DNA from: an uncultured Flaviramulus sp.
GTDB lineage: Bacteria; Bacteroidota; Bacteroidia; Flavobacteriales; Flavobacteriaceae
Direction of reading: 5' to 3'
DNA: 64,000 nt
Assembly (NCBI GenBank): GCA_947495125.1
Contig: CANLXL010000003.1
Location: forward strand, 186,001 to 250,000
The notes under the pieces: model-generated
What the model saw: only the letters and a program-made list of their open reading frames with translations
What the model was told of the DNA's origin: nothing
Databases searched by the model: none
Shown here: piece after piece, positions 53,726 to 63,924 of the stretch
Numbering within the stretch: the first letter of the stretch is position 1
Layout: the number at the start of each line of letters is the position of its first letter
Program-made: the position numbers and the translations under genes

Positions 53726-56122
53726 ATGATTATAAATACAGAATTAGAATATAAAGGAGACTTGTTTCCTGCCAATATAACAGACTATAAAAAAGATGTA
53801 GATATCCTACATTTTTCAACCTCGAATAACGTTATCCTTCAACTTACGGTTTTAAGAGACAGCGTATTGCGTTTTAGATATACCACCGTAGGGAAATTTG
53901 ATAATGACTTCTCTTATGCTATTGATGAAAAAGCAAGTCGTGGTTACAATCATTTAGAGATTTCTGATGATGATGAAAAATACAAAATAACCACTTCAAA
54001 ATTAATCTGCTATATCTACAAATCGGATTTAAGAACATCGATTTACGATGCTAAAGACAACACCCTTATTTGCGAAGACGAATTAGGGTTCCATTGGGAA
54101 GAGAGTTATGAATTAGGTGGTGATATTGTAAAAATGAGTAAGGCCGCTCAAAATGGTGAAAGCTATTATGGTTTAGGTGATAAACCTAATCATCTTAACT
54201 TAAAAGGCAAACGTTATGAAAACTGGGCAACAGATTCTTATGCCTACGGAAAAGACACAGACCCGATTTATAAAGCCATACCATTTTACACCGCCTTACA
54301 TAACAATAAGGCCTATGGTGTTTTCTTCGATAATACGTTTAGAACTTATTTTGATTTTTGCCATGAACGTCGTAACGTAACCAGCTTCTGGGCGCAAGGC
54401 GGAGAAATGAATTATTATTTTTTCTATGGGCCTAAAATGCAAGACGTGGTGACCAGCTATACCGATCTAACCGGTACACCGGAGTTACCACCATTGTGGG
54501 CACTGGGTTATCATCAATGTAAATGGAGTTATTATCCCGAATCGAATGTCAAGGCAATTACTTCAAAATTTAGAGCATTAAAAATTCCTTGTGATGCCAT
54601 TTACTTGGATATCGACTACATGGAGGGCTTTCGATGCTTTACATGGAGTAAGGACCATTTCCCCGAACCAAAACGTATGGTTAGGGAATTAGCGGAAGAC
54701 GGCTTTAAAACGGTGGTTATTATAGACCCGGGAATTAAGATCGACAGCGAATACAGTGTTTTTAAAGAAGCCTTAGAAAAGGATTATTTCTGTAAGCGTG
54801 CCGATGGCCCTTATATGAAAGGAAAAGTATGGCCGGGAGAGTGTTATTTCCCGGATTTCACAAGACCGGAAGTTCGTAAATGGTGGGCCGGACTGTTTAA
54901 AGAACTTGTTGAAGAAATTGGCGTCAAGGGTGTTTGGAACGATATGAATGAACCTGCCGTTATGGAGGTTCCCGGCAAAACATTCCCTATGGACGTCCGT
55001 CATGATTATGATGGTAATCCATGCAGTCACCAAAAAGCACATAATATTTACGGCATGCAAATGGCGCGCGCAACGTATCACGGTTTAAAAAAATTCAACT
55101 ACCCGAAAAGACCTTTTGTCATTACGCGCTCTGCCTATTCGGGCACACAACGCTATACCTCCACATGGATGGGTGATAACGTAGCCTCATGGGAACATTT
55201 ACAAATTGCTAACATTCAGGCACAGCGTTTGGCGCTTTCAGGGTTTTCTTTTGCAGGATCGGACATTGGAGGGTTTGCCGAGCAGCCCAATGGCGAACTC
55301 TATGCGCGTTGGATTCAGCTAGGTGTTTTCCACCCGTTTTGCAGAACACATTCTTCCGGTGATCATGGGGATCAGGAGCCCTGGGCTTTCGATCCTGAAA
55401 TTACGGATGTGGTGCGCAGATTTATCGAAATCCGATACGAATTATTGCCCTATTTATACACATCCTTCTATCAGTATTCACAGGACAATGTACCTATGCT
55501 AAAGTCTCTGGTATTATTCGATCAGGAAGACACCCAAACACATTATAGAACCGACGAGTTCATTTGTGGTAATCAAATTTTGGTATGCCCGATCAATGAG
55601 CCTAATGCCAAAGGACGGCGCATGTATATTCCTCGTGGTGAATGGTATAATTTCTGGACTAAGGAAATAATTTCCGGAGGCAAAGAAACCTGGGTTGATG
55701 CCGATATTGATACCATGCCGATTTTTGTAAAAGCAGGAGCTGTTATTCCAAAATATCCCGTGCAGCAATACGTAGGAGAAAAAGTCATTAAACAATTGAC
55801 ATTAGATGTTTATTATAAGCATGGTAAAGAAGATTCTGAACTTTACGAAGATGCGGATGACGGTTACGATTACACCAAAGGACGCTATAGTTTGAAAAAA
55901 TTCAATTTGGCCGGAAATGATAATAAATTGATTATCAGAATTCATAAAAGAGGTAAATATCTAACTTCCTATAATACCTTTAAAATTAATTTATTCGGTT
56001 TGCCGTTTAAAGTAAAGGCTATTAAAGTTGATAATGAATATGTCGACCTGAAAGATGTGAACTTTATGAACAATACATTGGTGGTTTCTAAAGAGTTTAC
56101 TAATCTTCAGATTAAGGGGTAA
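53726..56122 (+). CDS. Alpha-glucosidase, GH31
   Basis: 798 aa cytoplasmic glycosidase (no signal peptide). N-terminal galactose-mutarotase-like part, then GH31 core: PPLWALGYHQCKWSYYPE, the nucleophile Asp in GVWNDMNEPAVM, MGDNVASWEHL (general acid region), SGFSFAGSDIGGF. It probably hydrolyses alpha-glucans or maltooligosaccharides, in keeping with its place 210 nt after glgB, and so may mobilise stored glycogen products. A bidirectional terminator follows. Confidence 0.93.
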   Translation: MIINTELEYKGDLFPANITDYKKDVDILHFSTSNNVILQLTVLRDSVLRFRYTTVGKFDNDFSYAIDEKASRGYNHLEISDDDEKYKITTSKLICYIYKSDLRTSIYDAKDNTLICEDELGFHWEESYELGGDIVKMSKAAQNGESYYGLGDKPNHLNLKGKRYENWATDSYAYGKDTDPIYKAIPFYTALHNNKAYGVFFDNTFRTYFDFCHERRNVTSFWAQGGEMNYYFFYGPKMQDVVTSYTDLTGTPELPPLWALGYHQCKWSYYPESNVKAITSKFRALKIPCDAIYLDIDYMEGFRCFTWSKDHFPEPKRMVRELAEDGFKTVVIIDPGIKIDSEYSVFKEALEKDYFCKRADGPYMKGKVWPGECYFPDFTRPEVRKWWAGLFKELVEEIGVKGVWNDMNEPAVMEVPGKTFPMDVRHDYDGNPCSHQKAHNIYGMQMARATYHGLKKFNYPKRPFVITRSAYSGTQRYTSTWMGDNVASWEHLQIANIQAQRLALSGFSFAGSDIGGFAEQPNGELYARWIQLGVFHPFCRTHSSGDHGDQEPWAFDPEITDVVRRFIEIRYELLPYLYTSFYQYSQDNVPMLKSLVLFDQEDTQTHYRTDEFICGNQILVCPINEPNAKGRRMYIPRGEWYNFWTKEIISGGKETWVDADIDTMPIFVKAGAVIPKYPVQQYVGEKVIKQLTLDVYYKHGKEDSELYEDADDGYDYTKGRYSLKKFNLAGNDNKLIIRIHKRGKYLTSYNTFKINLFGLPFKVKAIKVDNEYVDLKDVNFMNNTLVVSKEFTNLQIKG

Positions 56123-56150
56123 TTGGTTCCTTTCAAAACATTCAGATTAA

Positions 56151-56184
56151 AAAAAGGCTTCAAAATAGTATTTGAAGCTTTTTT
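56151..56184. terminator. Bidirectional terminator between GH31 and antiporter genes
   Basis: AAAAAGGCTTCAAA / TTTGAAGCTTTTTT (one G-T wobble) around ATAGTA; A/T-runs on both sides serve the two convergent genes. Confidence 0.88.
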
Positions 56185-56193
56185 GTTTTTATA

Positions 56194-58020
56194 TTAAGAC
56201 GCCAAGGGTTTTCCTAAATATACCAGTTTATAGCCTTTTTCAATGGCATCGATGGCTTTATTATTTGACGAAATGATCTCCAGAACACCTTGCTTATCTT
56301 TTACTAATAAGGGCACAATATCTTCATCGTTATTGGTGATTTCAATTAAGCTTTCATAATGCTTTCTATCCCGAAGTTCAATTTCATGAATCACCGGATG
56401 CTTACGCGCAACTTCAGTAAGTACGTTGAAATCGTCTGTTTGCGAAAACAAGCCTTCCTTTGGGGTGTTTGAAGGATCATCGATCTCCTCAACAGTAATC
56501 AATCTAAATGTTCCGTTTTCACCAAATTGTTCTCCAAACTTATCAATCGCATATTTATTGATATCTGCACTTCCCGTTAGCGCCATTAAAAACCCGATAT
56601 CATTGAGTTCTATATTGTCATTTAAAGTTTCAGAATAAATATCGGTATTAATAGCTTCCAGACCATTATCTTGAGCCAGCCGAATGTTGGTTTGGTTACT
56701 ATCAATGAGCACCACATGACGGTTATTTTCCACTAAATAACTTCCAATCAATCGTGATACCTGAGAGGCACCGACAATCAAAATACCTTCAGATCTAATA
56801 AGAAAAACCTTCACCAATTTCGCAAAAAGTCTTGCCGTTGTAGCGTTCAATAAAACGGTTCCCAGAACGATCATGAAGACTAAAGGAGTAATATATTCGG
56901 CACCTTCAACACCTTGTTTTAGAAGTTTGCTTCCGAAGAGAGAAGCAATTCCAGCCGCAACAATACCTCTTGGACCCACCCAGCTTATAAAGAGTTTTTC
57001 TTTAAATTTTAAGTTAGAGCCCGATGTACTTAAAAACACAGCAAGGGGCCTTACCACAAACACAACAATCGCAAAAAGAATGGCTGTTTTCCAATTGTAT
57101 AACAACATTAAATCTTCAATATTAATATTGGCCGCCAAAAGAATAAATAAAATGGAAATGAGTAAAACACTTAGAGACTCTTTAAAATACAGCAGTTCTT
57201 TCAAATTTTCTAATTTACTGTTGCCCAACACCATACCCATAACTACCACCGCCAAAAGCCCTGATTCGTGCGCAAAAATTTCAGATTCTACAAAAACCAA
57301 TAGCACCGTTGAAAGCGATACCACATTCAACAAATAATGAGGAATTAGCTTCTTATTAATGACAAAAGCCAGAGCGTGTGCAAAGGTAAACCCGAAGGTT
57401 GTACCAAAAAGAATAATTTTACCAAACTCCATTAATGCCGTTTTGGTAAATCCGCTATCACCACCAACACTAATAAACTCAAAGACCAATACGGCAACCA
57501 ATGCGCCAATGGGATCTATTAAAATACCCTCCCATTTTAATACCGCCGACACGTCCTTTTTAAGCGGAATGTTTCTTAAAATCGGGGTAATTACCGTAGG
57601 TCCGGTAACAATAATAAGTCCAGAAAACAAAAAGGATAACTCCCAACTCAAATTAAAAATAAAGTGCGCCAAAATACCGGCACCAAAAAATGTAATAGCA
57701 GAGCCCAATGTAATCAGCTTTGTAATTACAGGTCCCACATTTTTAATTTCCGCGCGTTTCAAGGTTAAACCCCCTTCAAAAAGAATAATACTAATAGCCA
57801 GTGAAACAAAATAAAACAGACCTTCTCCGGGGAACAATCCTTTTTCACCATTCCAGATAGGTTCAATCCATTTCGTACCGTCGTCACTTAAATATTCGGC
57901 CGCAACCGGCCCTACTAAAAGACCAATTAAAATTAAAGGCAAAATGGCCGGAATTTTAAATTTCCATGCTACCCACTGTGCCAAAATCCCCAAAATTATT
58001 ATACCAGCTAATTCTAACAT
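56194..58020 (-). CDS. CPA-type Na+/H+ or K+/H+ antiporter with TrkA-N domain
   Basis: 608 aa. Residues 1-400 hold about 12 helices with LLVGPVAAEYL, ILFEGGLTLKRAE and SWVGPRGIVAAGIASLF, motifs of the NhaP/KefB-like CPA exchangers. From about 410 comes a nucleotide-binding RCK/TrkA-N domain (ILIVGASQVSRLIGSYL, VLIDSNQTNIRLAQ, LMALTGSADINKYAID), then a short C-terminal regulatory part. Monovalent cation efflux coupled to proton entry, gated by a nucleotide, is likely; ion specificity unknown. Divergent from the UspA-SulP pair. Confidence 0.9.
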   Translation of the reverse strand: MLELAGIIILGILAQWVAWKFKIPAILPLILIGLLVGPVAAEYLSDDGTKWIEPIWNGEKGLFPGEGLFYFVSLAISIILFEGGLTLKRAEIKNVGPVITKLITLGSAITFFGAGILAHFIFNLSWELSFLFSGLIIVTGPTVITPILRNIPLKKDVSAVLKWEGILIDPIGALVAVLVFEFISVGGDSGFTKTALMEFGKIILFGTTFGFTFAHALAFVINKKLIPHYLLNVVSLSTVLLVFVESEIFAHESGLLAVVVMGMVLGNSKLENLKELLYFKESLSVLLISILFILLAANINIEDLMLLYNWKTAILFAIVVFVVRPLAVFLSTSGSNLKFKEKLFISWVGPRGIVAAGIASLFGSKLLKQGVEGAEYITPLVFMIVLGTVLLNATTARLFAKLVKVFLIRSEGILIVGASQVSRLIGSYLVENNRHVVLIDSNQTNIRLAQDNGLEAINTDIYSETLNDNIELNDIGFLMALTGSADINKYAIDKFGEQFGENGTFRLITVEEIDDPSNTPKEGLFSQTDDFNVLTEVARKHPVIHEIELRDRKHYESLIEITNNDEDIVPLLVKDKQGVLEIISSNNKAIDAIEKGYKLVYLGKPLAS

Positions 58021-58123
58021 ATTCTAAGTTTTATCTAAAAAACACTAATTTAAATAAAACAGATGATTTAATGTTTTTAAAAAAATACTATCTTTCCCCT
58101 TCAAGTAAAAAACATTAAAACTA

Positions 58124-58972
58124 TTGTCTGTAAAGCCTTTTAACAGTATAGGAATTGGCGTTGCCTTCTCACCCAACCTTAAAGCCAATCTTTTTGAGGC
58201 TGCCAGGTTATCAATTTTTTTCGACTCCAAATTATTTCTGATTCATGTTGGTGAATCTTCAGAAGATAAAAAGGAGATGTTTAAAACCATACTTAAGAGT
58301 TTTGAAAAAGACCAATTAAATTATGAAGTCGTCTTTAAAACCGGTAATCCGGTAGATGTGATCCTATCAACTTCAGAAGAAAAAAATATAGATTTATTGA
58401 TTCTTGGTGCGGTTCAACGTGAACGTTTTTTAAAATATTATGTGGGATCTATTGCCAGAAAAATTACGCGTCGAGCTCAATGTTCTGTGTTGCTTTTAAT
58501 AAAACCTTCGGTGGAGCGTATTCCCTGTGAGCACATTGTGGTAAACGGGCTTAAAGACCCCAAAACGGAACAAACCATAACCACTGCATTTTATGTGGCT
58601 CATCACCTTAAAGCCGATAAGATAACCATTGTAGAGGAGATTAAGAAAGATGAAATCGCCATAAGGGTTGATGATGATAAATCGTTAAGACGTGCCAACA
58701 TTATAAAAGAACGGATCAGGCATAGAGAAAACTCCAGAATTAAAGAAATTATAAGCCATATTCCTTCAGCACATACAAAAAACAACACCATAAAACTACA
58801 ACCTATTTTTGGAAAGCAAGGCTATTCTATAGGACACTATGCGCAAATATCCAGGGCGGATTTATTGGTAATGAACGCACCGTCTAAAATGACATTTTGG
58901 GATCGTTTATTTCCGCACGATATCGAACATATTTTAACAGAATTACCAACCGATGTGTTAATCCTGCAATGA
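58124..58972 (+). CDS. Universal stress protein, tandem UspA-like
   Basis: 282 aa. Opens SVKPFNSIGIGVAFSPNLKA and LFLIHVGE, with ILGAVQRERFLKYYVGSIAR and CSVLLLIKP closing the first domain; a second UspA-like half follows (HIVVNGLKDPKTEQTITTAF). The only nearby start is TTG 58124. Its stop overlaps the SulP start by 4 nt (ATGA). Role inferred: stress or nucleotide-responsive partner of the transporter. Confidence 0.82.
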   Translation: MSVKPFNSIGIGVAFSPNLKANLFEAARLSIFFDSKLFLIHVGESSEDKKEMFKTILKSFEKDQLNYEVVFKTGNPVDVILSTSEEKNIDLLILGAVQRERFLKYYVGSIARKITRRAQCSVLLLIKPSVERIPCEHIVVNGLKDPKTEQTITTAFYVAHHLKADKITIVEEIKKDEIAIRVDDDKSLRRANIIKERIRHRENSRIKEIISHIPSAHTKNNTIKLQPIFGKQGYSIGHYAQISRADLLVMNAPSKMTFWDRLFPHDIEHILTELPTDVLILQ

Positions 58973-61167
58973 GCCCGAAAAAGAACAACATAAAAGACTT
59001 TTTTAAGGCACTGCCCAAGAATATATTTTCAGGGTTTGTGGTTAGCCTTATTGCTTTACCACTAGGTTTAGGACTTGCGATGGCCAGTGACGCTCCACCT
59101 ATATCCGGGATTATTGCGGCTGTTGTTGGAGGTATTACCGTATCTGTTCTGGGCGGAAGCCATGTCACAATAGCGGGGCCGGGAAACGGATTGGTCGGGG
59201 TACTTTTAATTGCTATTTCTACTTTAGGGATAGAGAGTGCTTATGTGGCAATAGTTTTTTCAGGGGTACTCTTGATCGCTTTAGGCTTTTTCAGAATGGG
59301 GGCATTGGCCGATTTCTTTCCGTCTTCTGCCATCCAAGGGATGCTCGCCGCCATCGGGCTTATCATTTTAGGAAAACAATTTCATATCATGCTTGCCCAT
59401 AAAATAAATCGGGAAGATACGGTTGATTATCTCTTCGAAATTCCGTTTACCATTAACGATGCCATTCATTACGAAAATAAAGGTTTGATTTTCGCTGCAT
59501 TGGCAGGGGTGATCAGTTTAGCCATCATGTTGTTTTATTCAAAAATCAGAAACAAGTACTTACAGCTCATTCCGGCGCCAATGTGGATCGTTATTCTATC
59601 CATCGCATTTAGTTATTATTTTGAAATGGGGTTACACGAACCAAATCCCATCTCAAAAGAGTATATGATTTCGGGTATTCCAACAATTCAAAACATCATT
59701 GCTGATATTCCAACACCCAATTTTAGCAGCATTTGGTCTTTCTCATTTTGGGGCAGTGTTTTAGCCTTAACGCTTATTGCCGGTATCGAATCGCTTTTAA
59801 GTATTAAGGCCGTTGACAAGTTGGACCCTGAAAAAAGACGTTCTAATGTGAATAAAGACCTTAAGGCCTTAGGGCTGGCCACCGTTGGTAGTGGTTTTTT
59901 AGGCGGTTTAAATGTGGTCACCGTGATTGCACGGAGCTCGGTCAATGTGAACAATGGTGCCAGTAACCGGTCGTCAAACTTTTTTCACGCGGTATTTCTA
60001 ATTCTTTTCATTGTACTATTCAGTACGCAGCTTACCCGAATTCCCTTACCGGCATTAATGGCCATTTTAGTCTATACGGGATATAAGTTGGCGTCACCCA
60101 AAGTGATCACCAAAATATTCTCTATTGGAAAAGAGCAGCTTATCATCTTTTTTACCACCCTAATTATTACCTTAAAAATTGGGCTAATCACCGGTATTGT
60201 TGCCGGTGTAATCGCGACATTGATTATTCATACTATTATAAACAAAAGCATTGGTTTGTTTTTCAGGAATGTTTTAAAACCTAATGTGTTGATGTTTAAG
60301 GAGGCCGGTGATGACAATTTTTATGTCAGTGTTAAACACTTTTGCAGCTTTTTGAATTACTATAGGCTGAAAAAACAAATAGATGCCGTACCGGAAAACG
60401 AAGATGTTATTGTCGATTTTTCAATGTGTGAATTCGTAGACCACACGGTAATGGAGAACATGCACGGCTACCAAGAACTATTTAATAAACGCGGTGGTCA
60501 TTTTGATGTTATCGGACTGGATATGCATGACACCGATTCCAAACACCCTTTTGCCTTAAGACGTATGCTTCCGGTGCCAAAAATTATTAAAAACAATTTA
60601 ACCCGGCGTCAAACCAATATGGAGAGCTTAGCTCAAGATTATAAATACAGTTATAGCGCCCAAAAAGAAAAGGAGGTCTCTTTTTTAAACAATTTCAGGT
60701 TCTTCAATACCAAAAACATCAATCATATTTATAACAAATTGTCCGATAAGAAACAGGCTATAGGGATGTTTGATATCGAGTTTTCTGAAGGAGAGTTTAT
60801 CGCCAAAGAAGTGGTGCGATCAACGATGCTTCATATTCAGCTAAGCCGTAAAATTCCACAGTTCACCTTAGACAGGGAAGGCTTTTTGGAAAAAGTTTCT
60901 GCCTTTGCCGGATTCAAAGATATTGATATTGAAAACCATGATGATTTTTCTGAACGCTTCTATTTATTAGGTGAAAACAAGGAAGCCATAAGCGCATTTT
61001 TTGATGATGACGTGACTCACTTCTTTGAAAGCAATCCCTATTATCATGTGGAGTCTAATGGCGATGCCCTGCTTATCTTTGGAAAAGAACGATTAGCCAG
61101 CCTTAAAGAGATTAAAGCCTTGTTTGATTTTGGTAAGCGATTGAAGGATGTAATTAAATCTTCGTAA
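58969..61167 (+). CDS. SulP family anion transporter with STAS-like domain and C-terminal extension
   Basis: 732 aa from ATG 58969; an in-frame start at 58897 would overlap the UspA gene by 76 nt. Membrane part about 1-420: GFVVSLIALPLGLGLAMAS, AGPGNGLVGVLL, FPSSAIQGMLAAIGLIILGK. A STAS-like domain spans about 445-530 (DVIVDFSMCEFVDHTVME). Some 185 further residues form an extension I do not recognise. Family members carry bicarbonate, sulfate or other anions. The 4-nt overlap with UspA implies coupled synthesis. Confidence 0.88.
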   Translation: MSPKKNNIKDFFKALPKNIFSGFVVSLIALPLGLGLAMASDAPPISGIIAAVVGGITVSVLGGSHVTIAGPGNGLVGVLLIAISTLGIESAYVAIVFSGVLLIALGFFRMGALADFFPSSAIQGMLAAIGLIILGKQFHIMLAHKINREDTVDYLFEIPFTINDAIHYENKGLIFAALAGVISLAIMLFYSKIRNKYLQLIPAPMWIVILSIAFSYYFEMGLHEPNPISKEYMISGIPTIQNIIADIPTPNFSSIWSFSFWGSVLALTLIAGIESLLSIKAVDKLDPEKRRSNVNKDLKALGLATVGSGFLGGLNVVTVIARSSVNVNNGASNRSSNFFHAVFLILFIVLFSTQLTRIPLPALMAILVYTGYKLASPKVITKIFSIGKEQLIIFFTTLIITLKIGLITGIVAGVIATLIIHTIINKSIGLFFRNVLKPNVLMFKEAGDDNFYVSVKHFCSFLNYYRLKKQIDAVPENEDVIVDFSMCEFVDHTVMENMHGYQELFNKRGGHFDVIGLDMHDTDSKHPFALRRMLPVPKIIKNNLTRRQTNMESLAQDYKYSYSAQKEKEVSFLNNFRFFNTKNINHIYNKLSDKKQAIGMFDIEFSEGEFIAKEVVRSTMLHIQLSRKIPQFTLDREGFLEKVSAFAGFKDIDIENHDDFSERFYLLGENKEAISAFFDDDVTHFFESNPYYHVESNGDALLIFGKERLASLKEIKALFDFGKRLKDVIKSS

Positions 61168-61251
61168 AATCTCGGCATCTCAACCTCGTTTTCTTAATAT
61201 CTTCTTAACAAAAGTCTGTTATTGTTACGATTTTCTTAAATTTACGCCCCT

Positions 61252-62112
61252 ATGAATTTATATCCTATAAATGCCGGTAATTTTAAACTCGATGGTGGCG
61301 CGATGTTTGGTGTCGTACCCAGATCATTATGGCAAAGAACCAATCCTGCCGATGCCAATAATATGATCGATATTGCCGCGCGTTGTTTACTTATTGAAGC
61401 GGGTAATCGACTCACTTTAATAGACAACGGCATGGGGAACAAGCAATCCGATAAATTTTATGGGTATTATGACCTCTGGGGTGACCATAATCTTGATGAT
61501 TCCTTGAAACATTATGGATTTCATCGCAATGACATTACCGATATGTTTATGACCCACTTGCATTTCGACCATTGTGGTGGCAGTATCCAATGGAATAAAG
61601 ATAAAACGGGCTACGAACCCGCTTTTAAAAATGCCCGATATTGGAGTAATAAAAACCACTGGCAATGGGCCATCCAACCCAATAAAAGGGAGAAAGCCTC
61701 GTTTTTAAAAGAAAATATTTTACCCATGGAAGATTGTGGTCAGTTGAATTTCACATCCCTTCCTGATGGCGATACGCTTAAAGATTCTGAATTAGGGTTT
61801 GATATCTTTTTTGCAGATGGACACACAGAAAAACAAATGATTCCCCTGATACATTACAAGGACAAAACCATTGCGTTCATGGCCGACCTACTGCCAACCG
61901 TTGGTCATTTGCCCATCCCCTATATTACGGGTTACGATACCAGACCGCTCTTAAGTCTGGATGAAAAGGAAAAGTTTCTTAACCTTGCTGCCGATAACAA
62001 TTACTATCTCTTTCTGGAACATGATGCTCATAATGAGATTATAACGGTACAGCATACAGAAAAAGGAGTACGATTAAAGAACATTTATACAACAAACGAA
62101 ATATTCAATTAA
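61252..62112 (+). CDS. MBL-fold metallo-hydrolase
   Basis: 286 aa. Metal motif THLHFDHCGG (H-x-H-x-D-H), further ligands in FADGHTEKQM and MADLLP and LFLEHDAHNE. No signal peptide; the start is ATG 61252. The family covers lactonases, hydrolases and nucleases; the layout (LLIEAGNRLTLIDNGMG and a C-terminal H) resembles quorum-quenching-lactonase-like members, but substrate cannot be assigned. Confidence 0.87.
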   Translation: MNLYPINAGNFKLDGGAMFGVVPRSLWQRTNPADANNMIDIAARCLLIEAGNRLTLIDNGMGNKQSDKFYGYYDLWGDHNLDDSLKHYGFHRNDITDMFMTHLHFDHCGGSIQWNKDKTGYEPAFKNARYWSNKNHWQWAIQPNKREKASFLKENILPMEDCGQLNFTSLPDGDTLKDSELGFDIFFADGHTEKQMIPLIHYKDKTIAFMADLLPTVGHLPIPYITGYDTRPLLSLDEKEKFLNLAADNNYYLFLEHDAHNEIITVQHTEKGVRLKNIYTTNEIFN

Positions 62113-62132
62113 CATTTTATTAGATTTAGATA

Positions 62133-63743
62133 ATGAAGACAATTAAACCATTTATACTTTCAGCTTTTACCGCATCGGTAATTTTAGGTTGTGGTGGTAC
62201 AGCAAGCATTCTTTCAACTCCTGTTGAAAATATCGACAACACTCCTTTAAAGGTTTCAGAATTAACCGAAAACGAAAAACACACCTGGGGTCATTTAGAC
62301 CTGGTAAAAGACACCATTCCCGGAATGAGTGTTGATAAAGCTTACAAGGAAATCATTAAAACTAAAAAAGGAAAAACAGTCATTGTTGCGGTGATCGATT
62401 CGGGCATTGATATTGATCATGAAGATTTAGACGGGGTGGTTTGGACCAATAAAAAAGAAGTTCCTAATAATGGAAAAGATGATGATAAAAATGGCTATAT
62501 CGATGATGTTCATGGCTGGAATTTTTTAGGAGACGGCTATAACGAGCAACTAGAGTATGTGCGTATTCTGGCTAAAGGCGATACGAGTAACCCGGAATAT
62601 GATCGGGCTAAAGCCGAGTACGATAAGGAATATGAAAAATATGTAAGTTACAAAACGAATTATGAGCAATTCTTGCAACAAATAACGGGTGCAGATAAGG
62701 CGATCAAAGCGCACTTAAAGAAAGATAGTTATACAATAGATGACGTTAATAGTATAAAAACCGAAGATAAAGATTTACAACAATCGGTGTCTATCGTAAA
62801 ATACGTTTATAGCTTGGATATGGAATCTGTTGATGCCATGACCGAAGAACTCAAGAAAGGTTTAGAGCAATTTACCGATCGTTTAAACTACAACCTTAAT
62901 AAAGACCTTAAAGGCCGGTTAACCGGTGATAATCCGGACGATATGTCGAATAAATATTATGGTAACGGAAACGTAAAGCCAGTAAAGAAAAGTGAAAGTC
63001 ACGGCACCCATGTTGCAGGGATTATTGCTGCCGAAAGGAATAACGGTAAGGGCGTTAACGGTGTGGCCAATAATGTTAAAATAATGAGTATTAGAGCTGT
63101 ACCTAATGGCGATGAATACGATAAGGACATTGCTTTAGCCATACGATATGCCGTTGATAATGGTGCTTCAATTATTAACGGAAGTTTCGGAAAATACTAC
63201 TCACCACATAGTGACTGGGTTAGAGATGCTATCGCGTACGCAGGGAAAAACGACGTGCTTTTTGTGAATGCCGCCGGAAATGAGGGTCAGGATTTAGATG
63301 TTAAAGATTGTTACCCTAACGATGCTGTTGGTATTGGACCGGAAGTGTCTGATACGTTTATAACCGTCGGGGCTCTGGAACCAAAATATGGCGCCGATAT
63401 GATTGCCGGTTTTTCCAACTACGGGAAAGTTAATGTAGACGTTTTTGCTCCCGGAGCTAAAGTCTATTCAACCACTCCCGAAAATGAGTACGATACTAAA
63501 GGCGGAACCTCTATGGCAGCTCCGGGTGTTGCGGGTGTTGCAGCTTTGATCCGGTCGTATTACCCTAAATTAAAAGCGTCACAGGTAAAACAAATCCTTA
63601 TGGATTCCGGGCTTGCCGTAAAAACCAAAGTGATCGTTGGTGGTAATGCCGAGAACGTAAAACCTTTTGGTGATCTCATTAAATCCTCAAAAATGGTTAA
63701 TGCTTATAATGCATTAATTATGGCGGATAGAATGTCTAGATAA
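62133..63743 (+). CDS. Subtilisin-like S8 serine peptidase, lipoprotein
   Basis: 536 aa. Lipobox VILGC near residue 20 makes it envelope-anchored. Triad: Asp near 89 (AVIDSGIDIDHEDLDG), His near 289 (SHGTHVAGIIAAE), Ser near 459 (GGTSMAAPGVAGVAAL). About 200 residues separate Asp and His instead of the usual 30-40; the insertion (about 130-280) is charged and helical. It probably degrades extracellular or envelope proteins. It is 20 nt after the MBL gene. Confidence 0.94.
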   Translation: MKTIKPFILSAFTASVILGCGGTASILSTPVENIDNTPLKVSELTENEKHTWGHLDLVKDTIPGMSVDKAYKEIIKTKKGKTVIVAVIDSGIDIDHEDLDGVVWTNKKEVPNNGKDDDKNGYIDDVHGWNFLGDGYNEQLEYVRILAKGDTSNPEYDRAKAEYDKEYEKYVSYKTNYEQFLQQITGADKAIKAHLKKDSYTIDDVNSIKTEDKDLQQSVSIVKYVYSLDMESVDAMTEELKKGLEQFTDRLNYNLNKDLKGRLTGDNPDDMSNKYYGNGNVKPVKKSESHGTHVAGIIAAERNNGKGVNGVANNVKIMSIRAVPNGDEYDKDIALAIRYAVDNGASIINGSFGKYYSPHSDWVRDAIAYAGKNDVLFVNAAGNEGQDLDVKDCYPNDAVGIGPEVSDTFITVGALEPKYGADMIAGFSNYGKVNVDVFAPGAKVYSTTPENEYDTKGGTSMAAPGVAGVAALIRSYYPKLKASQVKQILMDSGLAVKTKVIVGGNAENVKPFGDLIKSSKMVNAYNALIMADRMSR

Positions 63744-63924
63744 ATTATAAGTATGATTAAAGAAGAAGTCAAATTCGGTTACGATAAAGCCAATTAAACT
63801 CTAAATGTCAGGCTGAGCTTGTAGAAGCCTACTTTCTAGTTTATTGGCAAGTTAAAATCACTTCGACGAGCTCTGTGTGACATTATAAATACCATTTGGC
63901 ATCTTCTTTTAAAAACAACCCACT
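63744..63924. other. Intergenic spacer with REP-like inverted repeat
   Basis: Contains a short 14-codon frame at 63753 that I do not call, and the repeat at 63804-63884. No other feature. Confidence 0.4.
63804..63884. repeat. Interrupted inverted repeat, AATGTCAGGCTGAGCTTGT family
   Basis: Left arm AATGTCA-GGCTGAGCTTGTAGAAG (63804-63826); right arm, reverse complemented, AATGTCA-CACAGAGCTCGTCGAAG. Resembles dispersed flavobacterial REP-type sequences. Confidence 0.65.

Noticed and set aside
56873-57814. Long antisense frames over the antiporter gene
   Set aside because: They mirror membrane-helix codons of the real gene and are rich in K, T, P and S without conserved motifs.
63753-63797. 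14-codon frame MIKEEVKFGYDKAN
   Set aside because: Too short to support; no coupling or conserved context visible.
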